Positions 54,068-61,941 of a stretch of DNA of 64,000 nucleotides are shown piece after piece. Numbering within the stretch: the first letter of the stretch is position 1; each line of letters starts with the position of its first letter. Both the position numbers and the translations under genes were made by a program. Source of the stretch: Chryseobacterium sp. 6424 (GTDB lineage: Bacteria > Bacteroidota > Bacteroidia > Flavobacteriales > Weeksellaceae); the NCBI RefSeq assembly GCF_003692615.1, contig NZ_CP023540.1:186001-250000 (forward strand), in the 5' to 3' direction. The notes beneath the pieces are model-generated. The model saw only the letters and a list, made by a program, of their open reading frames with translations, made no database searches and was not told where the DNA came from.

Positions 54068-56206
54068 TTATTTTTTATTAAGTCTTAAAAGACTTGCATT
54101 GATTGCTACTACAATAGTGCTAACGCTCATTAAGACTGCACCCATTGCGGGGCTAAGGACAAATTTTGGATAGAGAATACCTGCTGCTAATGGAATAGCC
54201 ACCACATTATAGCCTACTGCCCAAATAAGATTTTGTACCATTTTGCTGTAAGTGCGTTTGCCAAAATCTATCATTTTTACCACATCTCTTGGGTCGCTGT
54301 TTACCAAAATAATATCGGCTGTTTCAGCAGCTACATCAGTACCCGAACCCACTGCAATGCCTACATCGGCTTGTGCTAATGCGGGGGCATCGTTTACGCC
54401 ATCGCCTGTCATTGCCACTATTTCGCCTTTGGCTTGAAATTCTTTCACTTTTTCCTGCTTATTGTGTGGCAACACATTTGCTAAATAGCCGTCCATACCC
54501 AATTGGTTGCTTACAGCGGCTGCAATTTTATCATTATCGCCTGTGAGCAAAAAAGACTTAATGCCCATTTCTTTTAATTGATTGATTGCTTCCTGCGCAC
54601 CTTCCCGAATAGTATCTGCCAATGTGATAATGCCTGCAAGCTGGTTGTCAATCAATACAAAATTTACCGTTTCTGCATCTTGATTTATTTCAGTAGGAAT
54701 TGCTGGTATTGGCAAATTATTTTGAGTGAAATAATTTGGACCTGCGGCAATAATATTTTTTCCGTTGACTGTACCTGAAACGCCAATGCCCTGCATATAT
54801 TTGAAGTTTTCCGACTTCCACAAAGGCAGGTTTTTTTCTTTCAGCGTTTTTAAAACGCCTTTGGCAATATGGTGTTCAGAATTTTGCTGTACAGCGGCTG
54901 CATATTGAATGATTTCATCTGTAGAAAAACTACTGGTTGGAATTATTTTTTGTACCGCGTGTGAACCTTCGGTAAGCGTACCTGTTTTATCAAAAATTAT
55001 GGTGGATAATTTTCTGGTAGTTTCAAAAGCCGTCCTGTTGCGGATAAGCAAGCCATTGGTGGCAGAAAGCGTGGTAGAAATGGCTACTACCAACGGAATA
55101 GCCACACCCAGTGCGTGGGGACAAGCCGTAACCATAACCGTAACCATTCTCTCTAAAGCAAAAGATAAATTGCCGCCTGTAAAGTACCAATAAGCAAATG
55201 TGCCAATGCCTACTGCAATGGCAATAAATGTAAGCCACTTAGCAACTTTGTCTGCAAGGTTTTGAGTATTGGATTTAGCGGCTTGGGCATCGGAAACTAA
55301 ATTGATAACTTTATTGAGATAACTGTCTTTGCCTACGCCTGTGGCTTTAATCCGTAATGCGCCATCGCCATTGATAGAACCTGCGATTACTTTGGTATCA
55401 ACTTCTTTTTTTACAGGAACACTCTCGCCTGTAAGCATACTTTCATTTACGGACGAACTGCCTTCTATAACCAAACCATCGGCAGGAATTTTTTCGCCCG
55501 GCTTAATGATTACGGTATCGTTGTTCTGCAAATCAGCGATTGGAATTTTCGTAGCCTGACCGTGACGTTCAACCGTTACATCATTTGGCAATAAAGCCAC
55601 CAATGATTGCAAGGCTTTGGAAGCTGCCATTTGCGACCGCATTTCTAACCAATGCCCTAACAGCATAATTACTATCAGCGTGGCTAATTCCCAAAAGAAA
55701 TCCATACCGGGCAAGCCAAATACAACTGCCACACTATATACATAAGCTACGGTAATTGCCAATGCCACTAAGGTCATCATACCTATTGCGCTGGCTTTAA
55801 TTTCGCCCACCATTCCTTTCAGGAACGGCATACCACCATAGATATAAATGAAAGTGCCTAATGCCAACAATACATATTTATCTCCGGGAAAAGTAAGGCT
55901 AAAGCCTGCCCATTGCTGTATCATATGCGACAGTGCCAAAATGGGAATGGTAACAACTAGGCTTACCCAAAACCGCTTTAGAAAGTCGTGGGTGTGGTGC
56001 CCTTCGTGCTTGTTGTAGCTATCTGCATTATGTGTATTGTGTTCTGCGGCGTGGCCGCCGTGTGCATCGGCGTGGTTCATTTTATGAGAATGCCCTGCGG
56101 ATTGACTGCCGCCGCCCATTGGCACTAAGTCCATACCACAAAGGGGGCATTTTCCGGGTTCATCTTTCAGCACCTGCGGGTGCATAGGACAAGTGTATTT
56201 TTTCAT
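54068..56206 (-). CDS. CopB-type Cu/Ag P1B-ATPase with N-terminal HMBD and His-rich tail
   Basis: 712 aa inner-membrane copper pump. It starts with an HMBD (YTCPMHPQVLKDEPGKCPLC), then a His-rich segment (about residues 37-72, many His-Asn-Ala), then the P1B core: actuator TGES, membrane CPH at 362-364 (P1B-3 signature, Cu(II)/Ag), DKTGT 406-410, TGDGVNDAPALA. No HMA domain, as in other CopB. Only 3 bp separate it from the multicopper oxidase start, so the two are co-transcribed. Confidence 0.93.
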   Translation of the reverse strand: MKKYTCPMHPQVLKDEPGKCPLCGMDLVPMGGGSQSAGHSHKMNHADAHGGHAAEHNTHNADSYNKHEGHHTHDFLKRFWVSLVVTIPILALSHMIQQWAGFSLTFPGDKYVLLALGTFIYIYGGMPFLKGMVGEIKASAIGMMTLVALAITVAYVYSVAVVFGLPGMDFFWELATLIVIMLLGHWLEMRSQMAASKALQSLVALLPNDVTVERHGQATKIPIADLQNNDTVIIKPGEKIPADGLVIEGSSSVNESMLTGESVPVKKEVDTKVIAGSINGDGALRIKATGVGKDSYLNKVINLVSDAQAAKSNTQNLADKVAKWLTFIAIAVGIGTFAYWYFTGGNLSFALERMVTVMVTACPHALGVAIPLVVAISTTLSATNGLLIRNRTAFETTRKLSTIIFDKTGTLTEGSHAVQKIIPTSSFSTDEIIQYAAAVQQNSEHHIAKGVLKTLKEKNLPLWKSENFKYMQGIGVSGTVNGKNIIAAGPNYFTQNNLPIPAIPTEINQDAETVNFVLIDNQLAGIITLADTIREGAQEAINQLKEMGIKSFLLTGDNDKIAAAVSNQLGMDGYLANVLPHNKQEKVKEFQAKGEIVAMTGDGVNDAPALAQADVGIAVGSGTDVAAETADIILVNSDPRDVVKMIDFGKRTYSKMVQNLIWAVGYNVVAIPLAAGILYPKFVLSPAMGAVLMSVSTIVVAINASLLRLNKK

Positions 56207-56243
56207 AATTCAATTTTTTTGCGTTAAATTCTGCTATTTGAGA

Positions 56244-56807
56244 TTACTTCCGGGTTTGAAGTTCCTTAATTTTCGCCCTCATGACGGCAATTTCTTCCTC
56301 CTGTGCTTTGATAATTTCCTCGCCCAACTTTCTCACTTCCGGATCGACCAGATTACTTTCTTCGACCATAAGAATAGCCCCTGCATGGTGTGGAATCATG
56401 GACTTTAGAAACTGGACATCTCCCACGGCTGTCTGCTGCCGAATGCCAGACCAAAACAGCACCATCGCCAACACACCGACACCCATCAGTACCTTGTTGA
56501 GTTTTTTATTGGGATACATCTTTGCCATTAACAGCAGTTCGATGATTAACATAGGAGAAGCCATTAGTCCGGCCATATAAAACTGATTGATATTGGGAAT
56601 CACATTGGATAACCGATCAACCATCGCATACATTAATATAAACATGGATACGAAGGAAATGAGAAGCATCCAAAACAACTTTTTGTATGCCCCGCTGTGA
56701 TCCATTTGTTCACTTTCTTTTTTTGAATCCATATTCTGTGTAGAATGAGTTTTCCCCGAGGCACTATGGTCCGGAGAAACTTTGTGGCTGTGCGTTGATT
56801 TGTCCAT
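56244..56807 (-). CDS. DUF305 membrane protein
   Basis: 187 aa. A His/Ser-rich cytoplasmic start (DKSTHSHKVSPDHSASGKTH), three predicted membrane helices (about residues 48-120), then a DUF305 domain with FLKSMIPHHAGAILMVEES and IIKAQEEEIAVMRAKIKEL. The DUF305 part has His-His and Met residues fit for copper binding. Such genes are common next to copper ATPases, supporting a copper-binding role (inference). Confidence 0.85.
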   Translation of the reverse strand: MDKSTHSHKVSPDHSASGKTHSTQNMDSKKESEQMDHSGAYKKLFWMLLISFVSMFILMYAMVDRLSNVIPNINQFYMAGLMASPMLIIELLLMAKMYPNKKLNKVLMGVGVLAMVLFWSGIRQQTAVGDVQFLKSMIPHHAGAILMVEESNLVDPEVRKLGEEIIKAQEEEIAVMRAKIKELQTRK

Positions 56808-56845
56808 TAAAATGGTTTTTGTTATTTAGTTAAACGTAAGGACTT

Positions 56846-57055
56846 TTAGCAACATTTCTTGTCCTGCTGAATTGGGGGACAAGGCACTGTTCCGTAACTG
56901 CAATACACACAGCAATCGCCCTGTTTTGGTGTTAAAACGGTCTTACATTTTTCGCATTCGTAGAAATACTGGCAAGAATCTGTAGGCATTGTTTCCTCTT
57001 TCCTATGTCCGCAATTGGGGCAAGTGATGATCGACTGTAATTTGACTGTATTCAT
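56846..57055 (-). CDS. Small Cys-rich zinc-ribbon protein
   Basis: 69 aa with CPNCGH near the N-terminus, CEKC in the middle, and GDCCVYCSYGTVPCPPIQ, ending KKCC: 11 Cys in all. Shape fits one or two zinc ribbons. Family often found near mercury/copper genes in Bacteroidota; function unknown. It stands between DUF305 and merTP genes on the same strand. Confidence 0.8.
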   Translation of the reverse strand: MNTVKLQSIITCPNCGHRKEETMPTDSCQYFYECEKCKTVLTPKQGDCCVYCSYGTVPCPPIQQDKKCC

Positions 57056-57100
57056 CTGTTTAATAATTTATTATGGTTTTTCACGACCAATGGTTTTCAA

Positions 57101-57700
57101 TTAATATTCTTTTTTGTCGGTTACTAAATATCCCGTAGCATTTATGGCGTTTTCGATTTCATCAATGTTTGTTTTTGAATCATCAAATTTCACAACTGCA
57201 TTTTTGTTTTCGTACGAAGCGTCTGAACTTATAATTCCCGTCAGTTTATTTACTTCGCTATTGACATGTTCACCACAGCTTGCGCAGGTCATTCCACTAA
57301 TTGTAAATTCTATTTCCCGGATATTAGATTGATCTACTATTATAATTTGCTTTTCTGTTGTTGGATAAAAAATTCCTGAATAGTATGGGAAGGCAAGCAT
57401 CACGACAGCGAAAAGGGTTATAATCCCCAAAAACATTTTGGACTGCGTGAACGGTATTTTCTCATCTTTCTCACAGCTACAGTCTAATTGTTTTTTAGGT
57501 TTTAATTTAAGATACCAGGCAAAACCAAGAACAAAAATTGTTAACCCGATTAAATAAGGCCGTAAAGGTTCGAGCCAGGAAAAAGTTGTAGCTAGGCCGC
57601 TTGTTCCTGCAATGAAGGCTAATAATGGTGTAATGCAACATAATGAGGCGGTGAAGGCAGCCAGCAGACCTGCGCTGATTAATTTTTTGTTTGTTTTCAT
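57101..57700 (-). CDS. MerT-MerP fusion mercuric transport protein
   Basis: 199 aa. First half MerT-like: helices with the vicinal Cys pair SLCCITPLLAF in TM1, which takes up Hg(II); a Cys-Ser-Cys stretch (LDCSCEKDEK) in a cytoplasmic loop. The C-terminal part (about residues 130-199) is a MerP-like HMA domain with GMTCASCGEHV. Bacteroidota carry this fusion. No mercuric reductase (MerA) or MerR lies in the window, so it may import a metal for other uses or the rest of the mer genes lie elsewhere. Confidence 0.9.
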   Translation of the reverse strand: MKTNKKLISAGLLAAFTASLCCITPLLAFIAGTSGLATTFSWLEPLRPYLIGLTIFVLGFAWYLKLKPKKQLDCSCEKDEKIPFTQSKMFLGIITLFAVVMLAFPYYSGIFYPTTEKQIIIVDQSNIREIEFTISGMTCASCGEHVNSEVNKLTGIISSDASYENKNAVVKFDDSKTNIDEIENAINATGYLVTDKKEY

Positions 57701-57751
57701 ATTGTTCTTTTAAGATTTTATTTTCATTTTTGACGATTTTCATTTCATGTT

Positions 57752-58210
57752 TTAAAGTTCAAGTTCTGACTGAAAAAACTGCAAAAGGACTTTTTTCTTA
57801 TTTGGTGTTAAACCTGTATCAGGATGAAGTAAAAGATAGGATTTTAAAGGCATTTCCTCTTTCTCAATCTGACTGATGATGCTTTTTATTTTCGCTTTCT
57901 TCCGTCTTTTTGAATAGTTATTGAACTCATCAAAATTGAGTTCGTCTCTCCCTTTTTTAATATGCTGCGCCATAAACCAAGCGCCGGGCTGCAATTCTGA
58001 ATACCACGGATATCGGCTGTTGTTGGAATGACAGTCATAGCAGGAAACTTTCAGAATAGCAGCCACGTTGGCGGGCACCTTTTCGGTTTTTTCAAAACTT
58101 TGACCTGCCGGAACGGTGGAGACATTACGCTCCACCGGTATGACCTGAATGACTAAAACAATAGCCACCACTAGCACCGCCAGCCAGCCTATCATATTCA
58201 ATTTTCTCAT
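57752..58210 (-). CDS. Haem-binding domain protein
   Basis: 152 aa, one N-terminal membrane helix (about residues 8-25) and a Haem_bd domain with CYDCHSN, a CxxCH c-type haem motif, plus SRYPWYSELQPGAWFMAQHI. Periplasmic, membrane-anchored. One base separates it from the adaptor gene upstream. It might carry electrons linked to metal reduction, an inference. Confidence 0.88.
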   Translation of the reverse strand: MRKLNMIGWLAVLVVAIVLVIQVIPVERNVSTVPAGQSFEKTEKVPANVAAILKVSCYDCHSNNSRYPWYSELQPGAWFMAQHIKKGRDELNFDEFNNYSKRRKKAKIKSIISQIEKEEMPLKSYLLLHPDTGLTPNKKKVLLQFFQSELEL

Positions 58211-58211
58211 A

Positions 58212-59417
58212 TTACATGGTGCTCATATCGTGACCTGCCATCGGATCGACTCCTTTCTTGAATATGTATTCACTGTTCAGTAGGTATGCTCCGGACACCA
58301 CTACTTCGTCTCCCGCCTTAATTCCTGATGTGATTTCTATTCTGTCTTCATATTCGAGACCCGTTTCCACCATTCTGTTGACGAAGGTGTTCTTCGCGGT
58401 TTTCACCCAGACGGTGGAGGATTTCCCATCCCTGATTACCGCATCCACAGGCATTGAAAGACCATCACGTGATTTGTTTTCTACCAGAACATATACCGGC
58501 ATGCCGGGTTTCAGCAGATTTCCTTGGTTGGGGACGGAAACGCGGACCAGATTTATCCTGCTTGAAGCGCTGATTTCCGGATTTGTAAAATCAATCTTCC
58601 CATCAATCTTCAAATTATCCAGATCGGGAATATATACGGTGACCTTGCTGTCTTTCTGAAGGAGAGCCATTTGGGACGAATACACCTGTGCCTCCGCCCA
58701 AAGTGATGAAAGATCTGCCAGATTCACGATGGTGCCACCTTCGGCAAGATAATCGCCTTCGGCAATGCTCAGATCGGTGATGTAACCGGCTGCATTGCTG
58801 AACACGGTAGTGGTTGGCGTGGCTTTTCCTGATCTTTCCAGCTGTTTGATCTGGCTTTCGGACATTCCCCATAAATAAAGCTTATTTCGGGAACTCTGGA
58901 GCAGCTGGTCAAAATCAATGGACGTATTACCGACGAAAAGTTTGCGTCTTTCTAATGCCAGCAAATATTCCTGCTTTGCATTATTGAGTTCTTCACTGTA
59001 AATATCGACCAACGGCGCCCCCTTCGGAACAAAATCGCCAATGTTTTTATAATACAACCGTTCAACTCTGCCCATTACTCTGGAACTTACTGCCTGCATT
59101 TGGTACTGATTAAAATTGAGTGTTCCAGTCAGGGTAAGTTTGTCGGCCATAGACCCATCAGATAGCGCGACTGTTTTGATATTCCCAAGTTTAACCTGCT
59201 CGTCATTCAAAACAATTTCGTTAGGATCCGCATTCTTTTTCTTCTCCACAGGCACCAAATCCATGTGACAAATGGGGCATTTTCCGGGTTTATCGGAGAC
59301 TACCTGCGGGTGCATGGAACAGGTGTAGTAGATATCGTGGCCGGCATGCGGATCTTCCTCCTTTTTACAGGAGTAAAGAAAAACCAGCAAGGCCAGCATT
59401 AAAATATTAAATTTCAT
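58212..59417 (-). CDS. CusB-like periplasmic adaptor with variant HMBD (second of two)
   Basis: 401 aa lipoprotein (lipobox FLYSC). An HMBD follows with a His in place of the usual Gly: CPICHMDL. Then the membrane-fusion-protein parts: VSSRVMGRVERLYYKN, a coiled-coil hairpin, and FSNAAGYITDLSIAEGDYL. Acts with a RND pump to take Cu(I)/Ag(I) from the periplasm. Twelve bp after the first adaptor, so two different adaptors serve one pump or assemble as a mixed ring. Confidence 0.9.
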   Translation of the reverse strand: MKFNILMLALLVFLYSCKKEEDPHAGHDIYYTCSMHPQVVSDKPGKCPICHMDLVPVEKKKNADPNEIVLNDEQVKLGNIKTVALSDGSMADKLTLTGTLNFNQYQMQAVSSRVMGRVERLYYKNIGDFVPKGAPLVDIYSEELNNAKQEYLLALERRKLFVGNTSIDFDQLLQSSRNKLYLWGMSESQIKQLERSGKATPTTTVFSNAAGYITDLSIAEGDYLAEGGTIVNLADLSSLWAEAQVYSSQMALLQKDSKVTVYIPDLDNLKIDGKIDFTNPEISASSRINLVRVSVPNQGNLLKPGMPVYVLVENKSRDGLSMPVDAVIRDGKSSTVWVKTAKNTFVNRMVETGLEYEDRIEITSGIKAGDEVVVSGAYLLNSEYIFKKGVDPMAGHDMSTM

Positions 59418-59428
59418 CTTATCAATTT

Positions 59429-60679
59429 TTATCTGTTAATTTTTATGAAACTTTCGCTGTCCATCAGGTACTGTGCATTTTCGGCAACTCCATCTTCAGG
59501 AAGCAAACCACTGACGATCTGAATTTTATCGCCTACCACCGCGCCGGTAACAACTTTATGGGCAATAAAACCGCCTTCTACTTTTTTGAACGCGATTTTA
59601 TCAATCCCTAAAGAAACCACCGCTGATTTCGGCAGCCAGTCTGCCATTCTGTTGTGGCTCATAATCTCCGCTTTAACCTGACTTCCGACAGGAATTTTTG
59701 CGGTGGAATTATCAAAATAGACGCGCGCCGTTACGGTTTTGCTGCCCTGCCTGAAAAACGGTTCAATAAAACCGATGGTTCCTTTGAAGCGATTTTCAGG
59801 ATTGGCTTCCGGGATGATCATGACTGACTGTCCTTTGCTGACCAGTGCAATGTCTTCAGAAAAAATATTGATCTGGGCCCAGGTTCTGTTGGGATTGTAG
59901 ACACTGAAAATATTCTGTCCTTTCTGGAGGTACATTCCCTCTTTTAGGGGTAGTTCAGCGGTGACTGCCGTATTTGAAGCCATTGCGGGTGCAGATTGTG
60001 GTGATGACCCCATGCTTCCGGCCGATCCTGCCTGCTGAATGTGTCCGCTGTAATTGCTGAAAACCGGAATTGTGAGATCAGGTTTCCCTCGCTGGATGAC
60101 TTTCTGAATCTGTGAAGCCGGCATTCCCAAAAGAAGGAGTTTCTGGCGTGAAGCATCGATCATCGTTTTGTTTGAGCGGTCATTTTTAATAACGAAGAGC
60201 AGGTTTTGCTGTGCGGTTAAAAGTTCCGGGCTGTATATATCTAAAATACGCTGCCCTTTGGACACTTTCTGGTATTTATACCGCACATAGAGTTTCTCGA
60301 TACGGCCCGCAACGCGTGAGGAAATACTGCCAATCTGTCGAGTATCGTATTCTACCGTCCCTAAAGCATCAACCGTGGTGGGTATGTTTTCTCTTTTTAC
60401 TTTTATTACGGGCTGTTCCGACACTACAAATTCATTGGTTGGTTTCAGCAGATCGTCGAGTTTAATCCCCTCTTCCTTTTTTTCAGGGGCATCTTTCAGG
60501 ACCAGATCCATACCGCATTTGGGACACTGACCGGGTTTGTCTGAGATTATTTCCGGATGCATCGGACAGGTATAAGTATGCATTGCAGCTTCTGCCGAGT
60601 GCTTATCTTCCCAGAACTTCAGTTTGTCACACGCCGTTAAACCAAACAAAAGCATAGTGAATATTATTAGCTTTCTCAT
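59429..60679 (-). CDS. CusB-like periplasmic adaptor with HMBD (first of two)
   Basis: 416 aa lipoprotein (lipobox LTAC). HMBD YTCPMHPEIISDKPGQCPKC close to the N-terminus, then SSRVAGRIEKLYVRY, a long helical hairpin and FSNYSGHIQQAG. A Gly/Ser/Ala/Met insert (about residues 210-235) lies in the barrel domain. It overlaps the upstream channel gene by 4 bp (ATGA) and precedes the second adaptor. Confidence 0.9.
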   Translation of the reverse strand: MRKLIIFTMLLFGLTACDKLKFWEDKHSAEAAMHTYTCPMHPEIISDKPGQCPKCGMDLVLKDAPEKKEEGIKLDDLLKPTNEFVVSEQPVIKVKRENIPTTVDALGTVEYDTRQIGSISSRVAGRIEKLYVRYKYQKVSKGQRILDIYSPELLTAQQNLLFVIKNDRSNKTMIDASRQKLLLLGMPASQIQKVIQRGKPDLTIPVFSNYSGHIQQAGSAGSMGSSPQSAPAMASNTAVTAELPLKEGMYLQKGQNIFSVYNPNRTWAQINIFSEDIALVSKGQSVMIIPEANPENRFKGTIGFIEPFFRQGSKTVTARVYFDNSTAKIPVGSQVKAEIMSHNRMADWLPKSAVVSLGIDKIAFKKVEGGFIAHKVVTGAVVGDKIQIVSGLLPEDGVAENAQYLMDSESFIKINR

Positions 60680-61923
60680 CTTCTTTCAATTAAGCGGTCA
60701 ATTTCAGTTTGTGTCTGCAGTGCTTTGGTCAGGATCTCGAAATATTCCAACTGGGTCATATTCAGCTGTTCCCAGGCATCATACAACATGAAGAGTTCTT
60801 CCGTATTCTGCTCGTAGCCCAACTGCATGGATTTGTAGTTGTTTTTTAAGGCCGGAATAATGGTGTCTTCATAGAGTTTCAGCTGATTTTTATTCAGGTC
60901 CAGTTCGTTGCGCATTCCGTAGGCCATTCCGCTGTATTCGTTCACCATCATTTCTTTCTGCGCCTGCAAGGCCTCTTCTTTCAGTTTGAGGCTTTCAATA
61001 TTGGCTTTATTCATGCCTGAAGCCCAGGAAACAAACGGCAGTTTTGCCATCAGCATGAGTGAAAACTGCATGGGCTGGCCGCCAAAACCAAACATGTTTT
61101 CGAACTTTACGCCAAATTCCGGTTTCAGATTCTGCTTTTCCAGATCCTGTTTCATTTTGGCAATATTGATTTCCCGGTCGATGCCGCGAAGGTCACTTCT
61201 GTTTTGATAAAATAGCTCCTGATCAAAGGTTTCCAAGGAATAATCATTCAGTTGGTAATCAGGCTTGATCTCCAAAGGTGAAAGCGCGTCTCTTCCCATG
61301 AGGGAATTGAGGCGGATGCGGTTGACCCGGAGGTCATTTTCGTACATCAGCTGCATGTTTTTGGAACTACCGAGCGCGGCTTTAGCTTTGTAATACGCAG
61401 AAATTTTGGCCAGACCGTTTTTATATCTGATCTCTGCATTTCTGATCATAAAGTCCAGCATCTTTTCGTTTTCCTTTACGAGCTTCAACTTTTTATCAAG
61501 GACGATTGAACTGTAATACAGTTTTTTGGCATCCTGAAAGTTTTCATTGAGGGCGGCATAGAGTTTTTCCTTCTCTACGGAAGACATTGCCTTCATCAGA
61601 TTTTCGTTGGCATCGAGTTTCTTTTTGTTGGGAAACATCTGCTCCACCGAAACTGCTGCGGAACCCATACCGAGCATGTCGCCGTCGCGCTGCCAGAGTT
61701 TTGCATTATAAGGAGTCATAAACAAACCGGCTCCCACGGTTGGGGGCATCCAGCTTCTCGCACCTTTGGCAGCAGCGTCCATTGACCGGATTTCTGCACT
61801 GTACATTTTTACTACGGGATGGTTGGCTGCAATACTGTCCATTACTGCCGGCAGCGACATTTGCTGTGCATCCATATTGGTGTAAAGCAAGGCCAGTGCT
61901 CCTGTTATTATGAATTTTTTCAT
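60676..61923 (-). CDS. CusC-like TolC family outer-membrane channel
   Basis: 415 aa with a signal peptide and the long helices of the TolC fold (for example LNENFQDAKKLYYSSIVLDKK). MSLPAVMDSIAANHPVVKM opens the family's first repeat. Carries the metal through the outer membrane for the Cus pump. 18 bp after cusA and overlapping the first adaptor gene by 4 bp. Confidence 0.9.
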   Translation of the reverse strand: MKKFIITGALALLYTNMDAQQMSLPAVMDSIAANHPVVKMYSAEIRSMDAAAKGARSWMPPTVGAGLFMTPYNAKLWQRDGDMLGMGSAAVSVEQMFPNKKKLDANENLMKAMSSVEKEKLYAALNENFQDAKKLYYSSIVLDKKLKLVKENEKMLDFMIRNAEIRYKNGLAKISAYYKAKAALGSSKNMQLMYENDLRVNRIRLNSLMGRDALSPLEIKPDYQLNDYSLETFDQELFYQNRSDLRGIDREINIAKMKQDLEKQNLKPEFGVKFENMFGFGGQPMQFSLMLMAKLPFVSWASGMNKANIESLKLKEEALQAQKEMMVNEYSGMAYGMRNELDLNKNQLKLYEDTIIPALKNNYKSMQLGYEQNTEELFMLYDAWEQLNMTQLEYFEILTKALQTQTEIDRLIERR

Positions 61924-61941
61924 TTTGTAATCATTTAAGGA

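Noticed and set aside
57507..57743. 78-codon frame starting upstream of merTP
   Set aside because: It runs inside merTP in another frame and has no family-like text.
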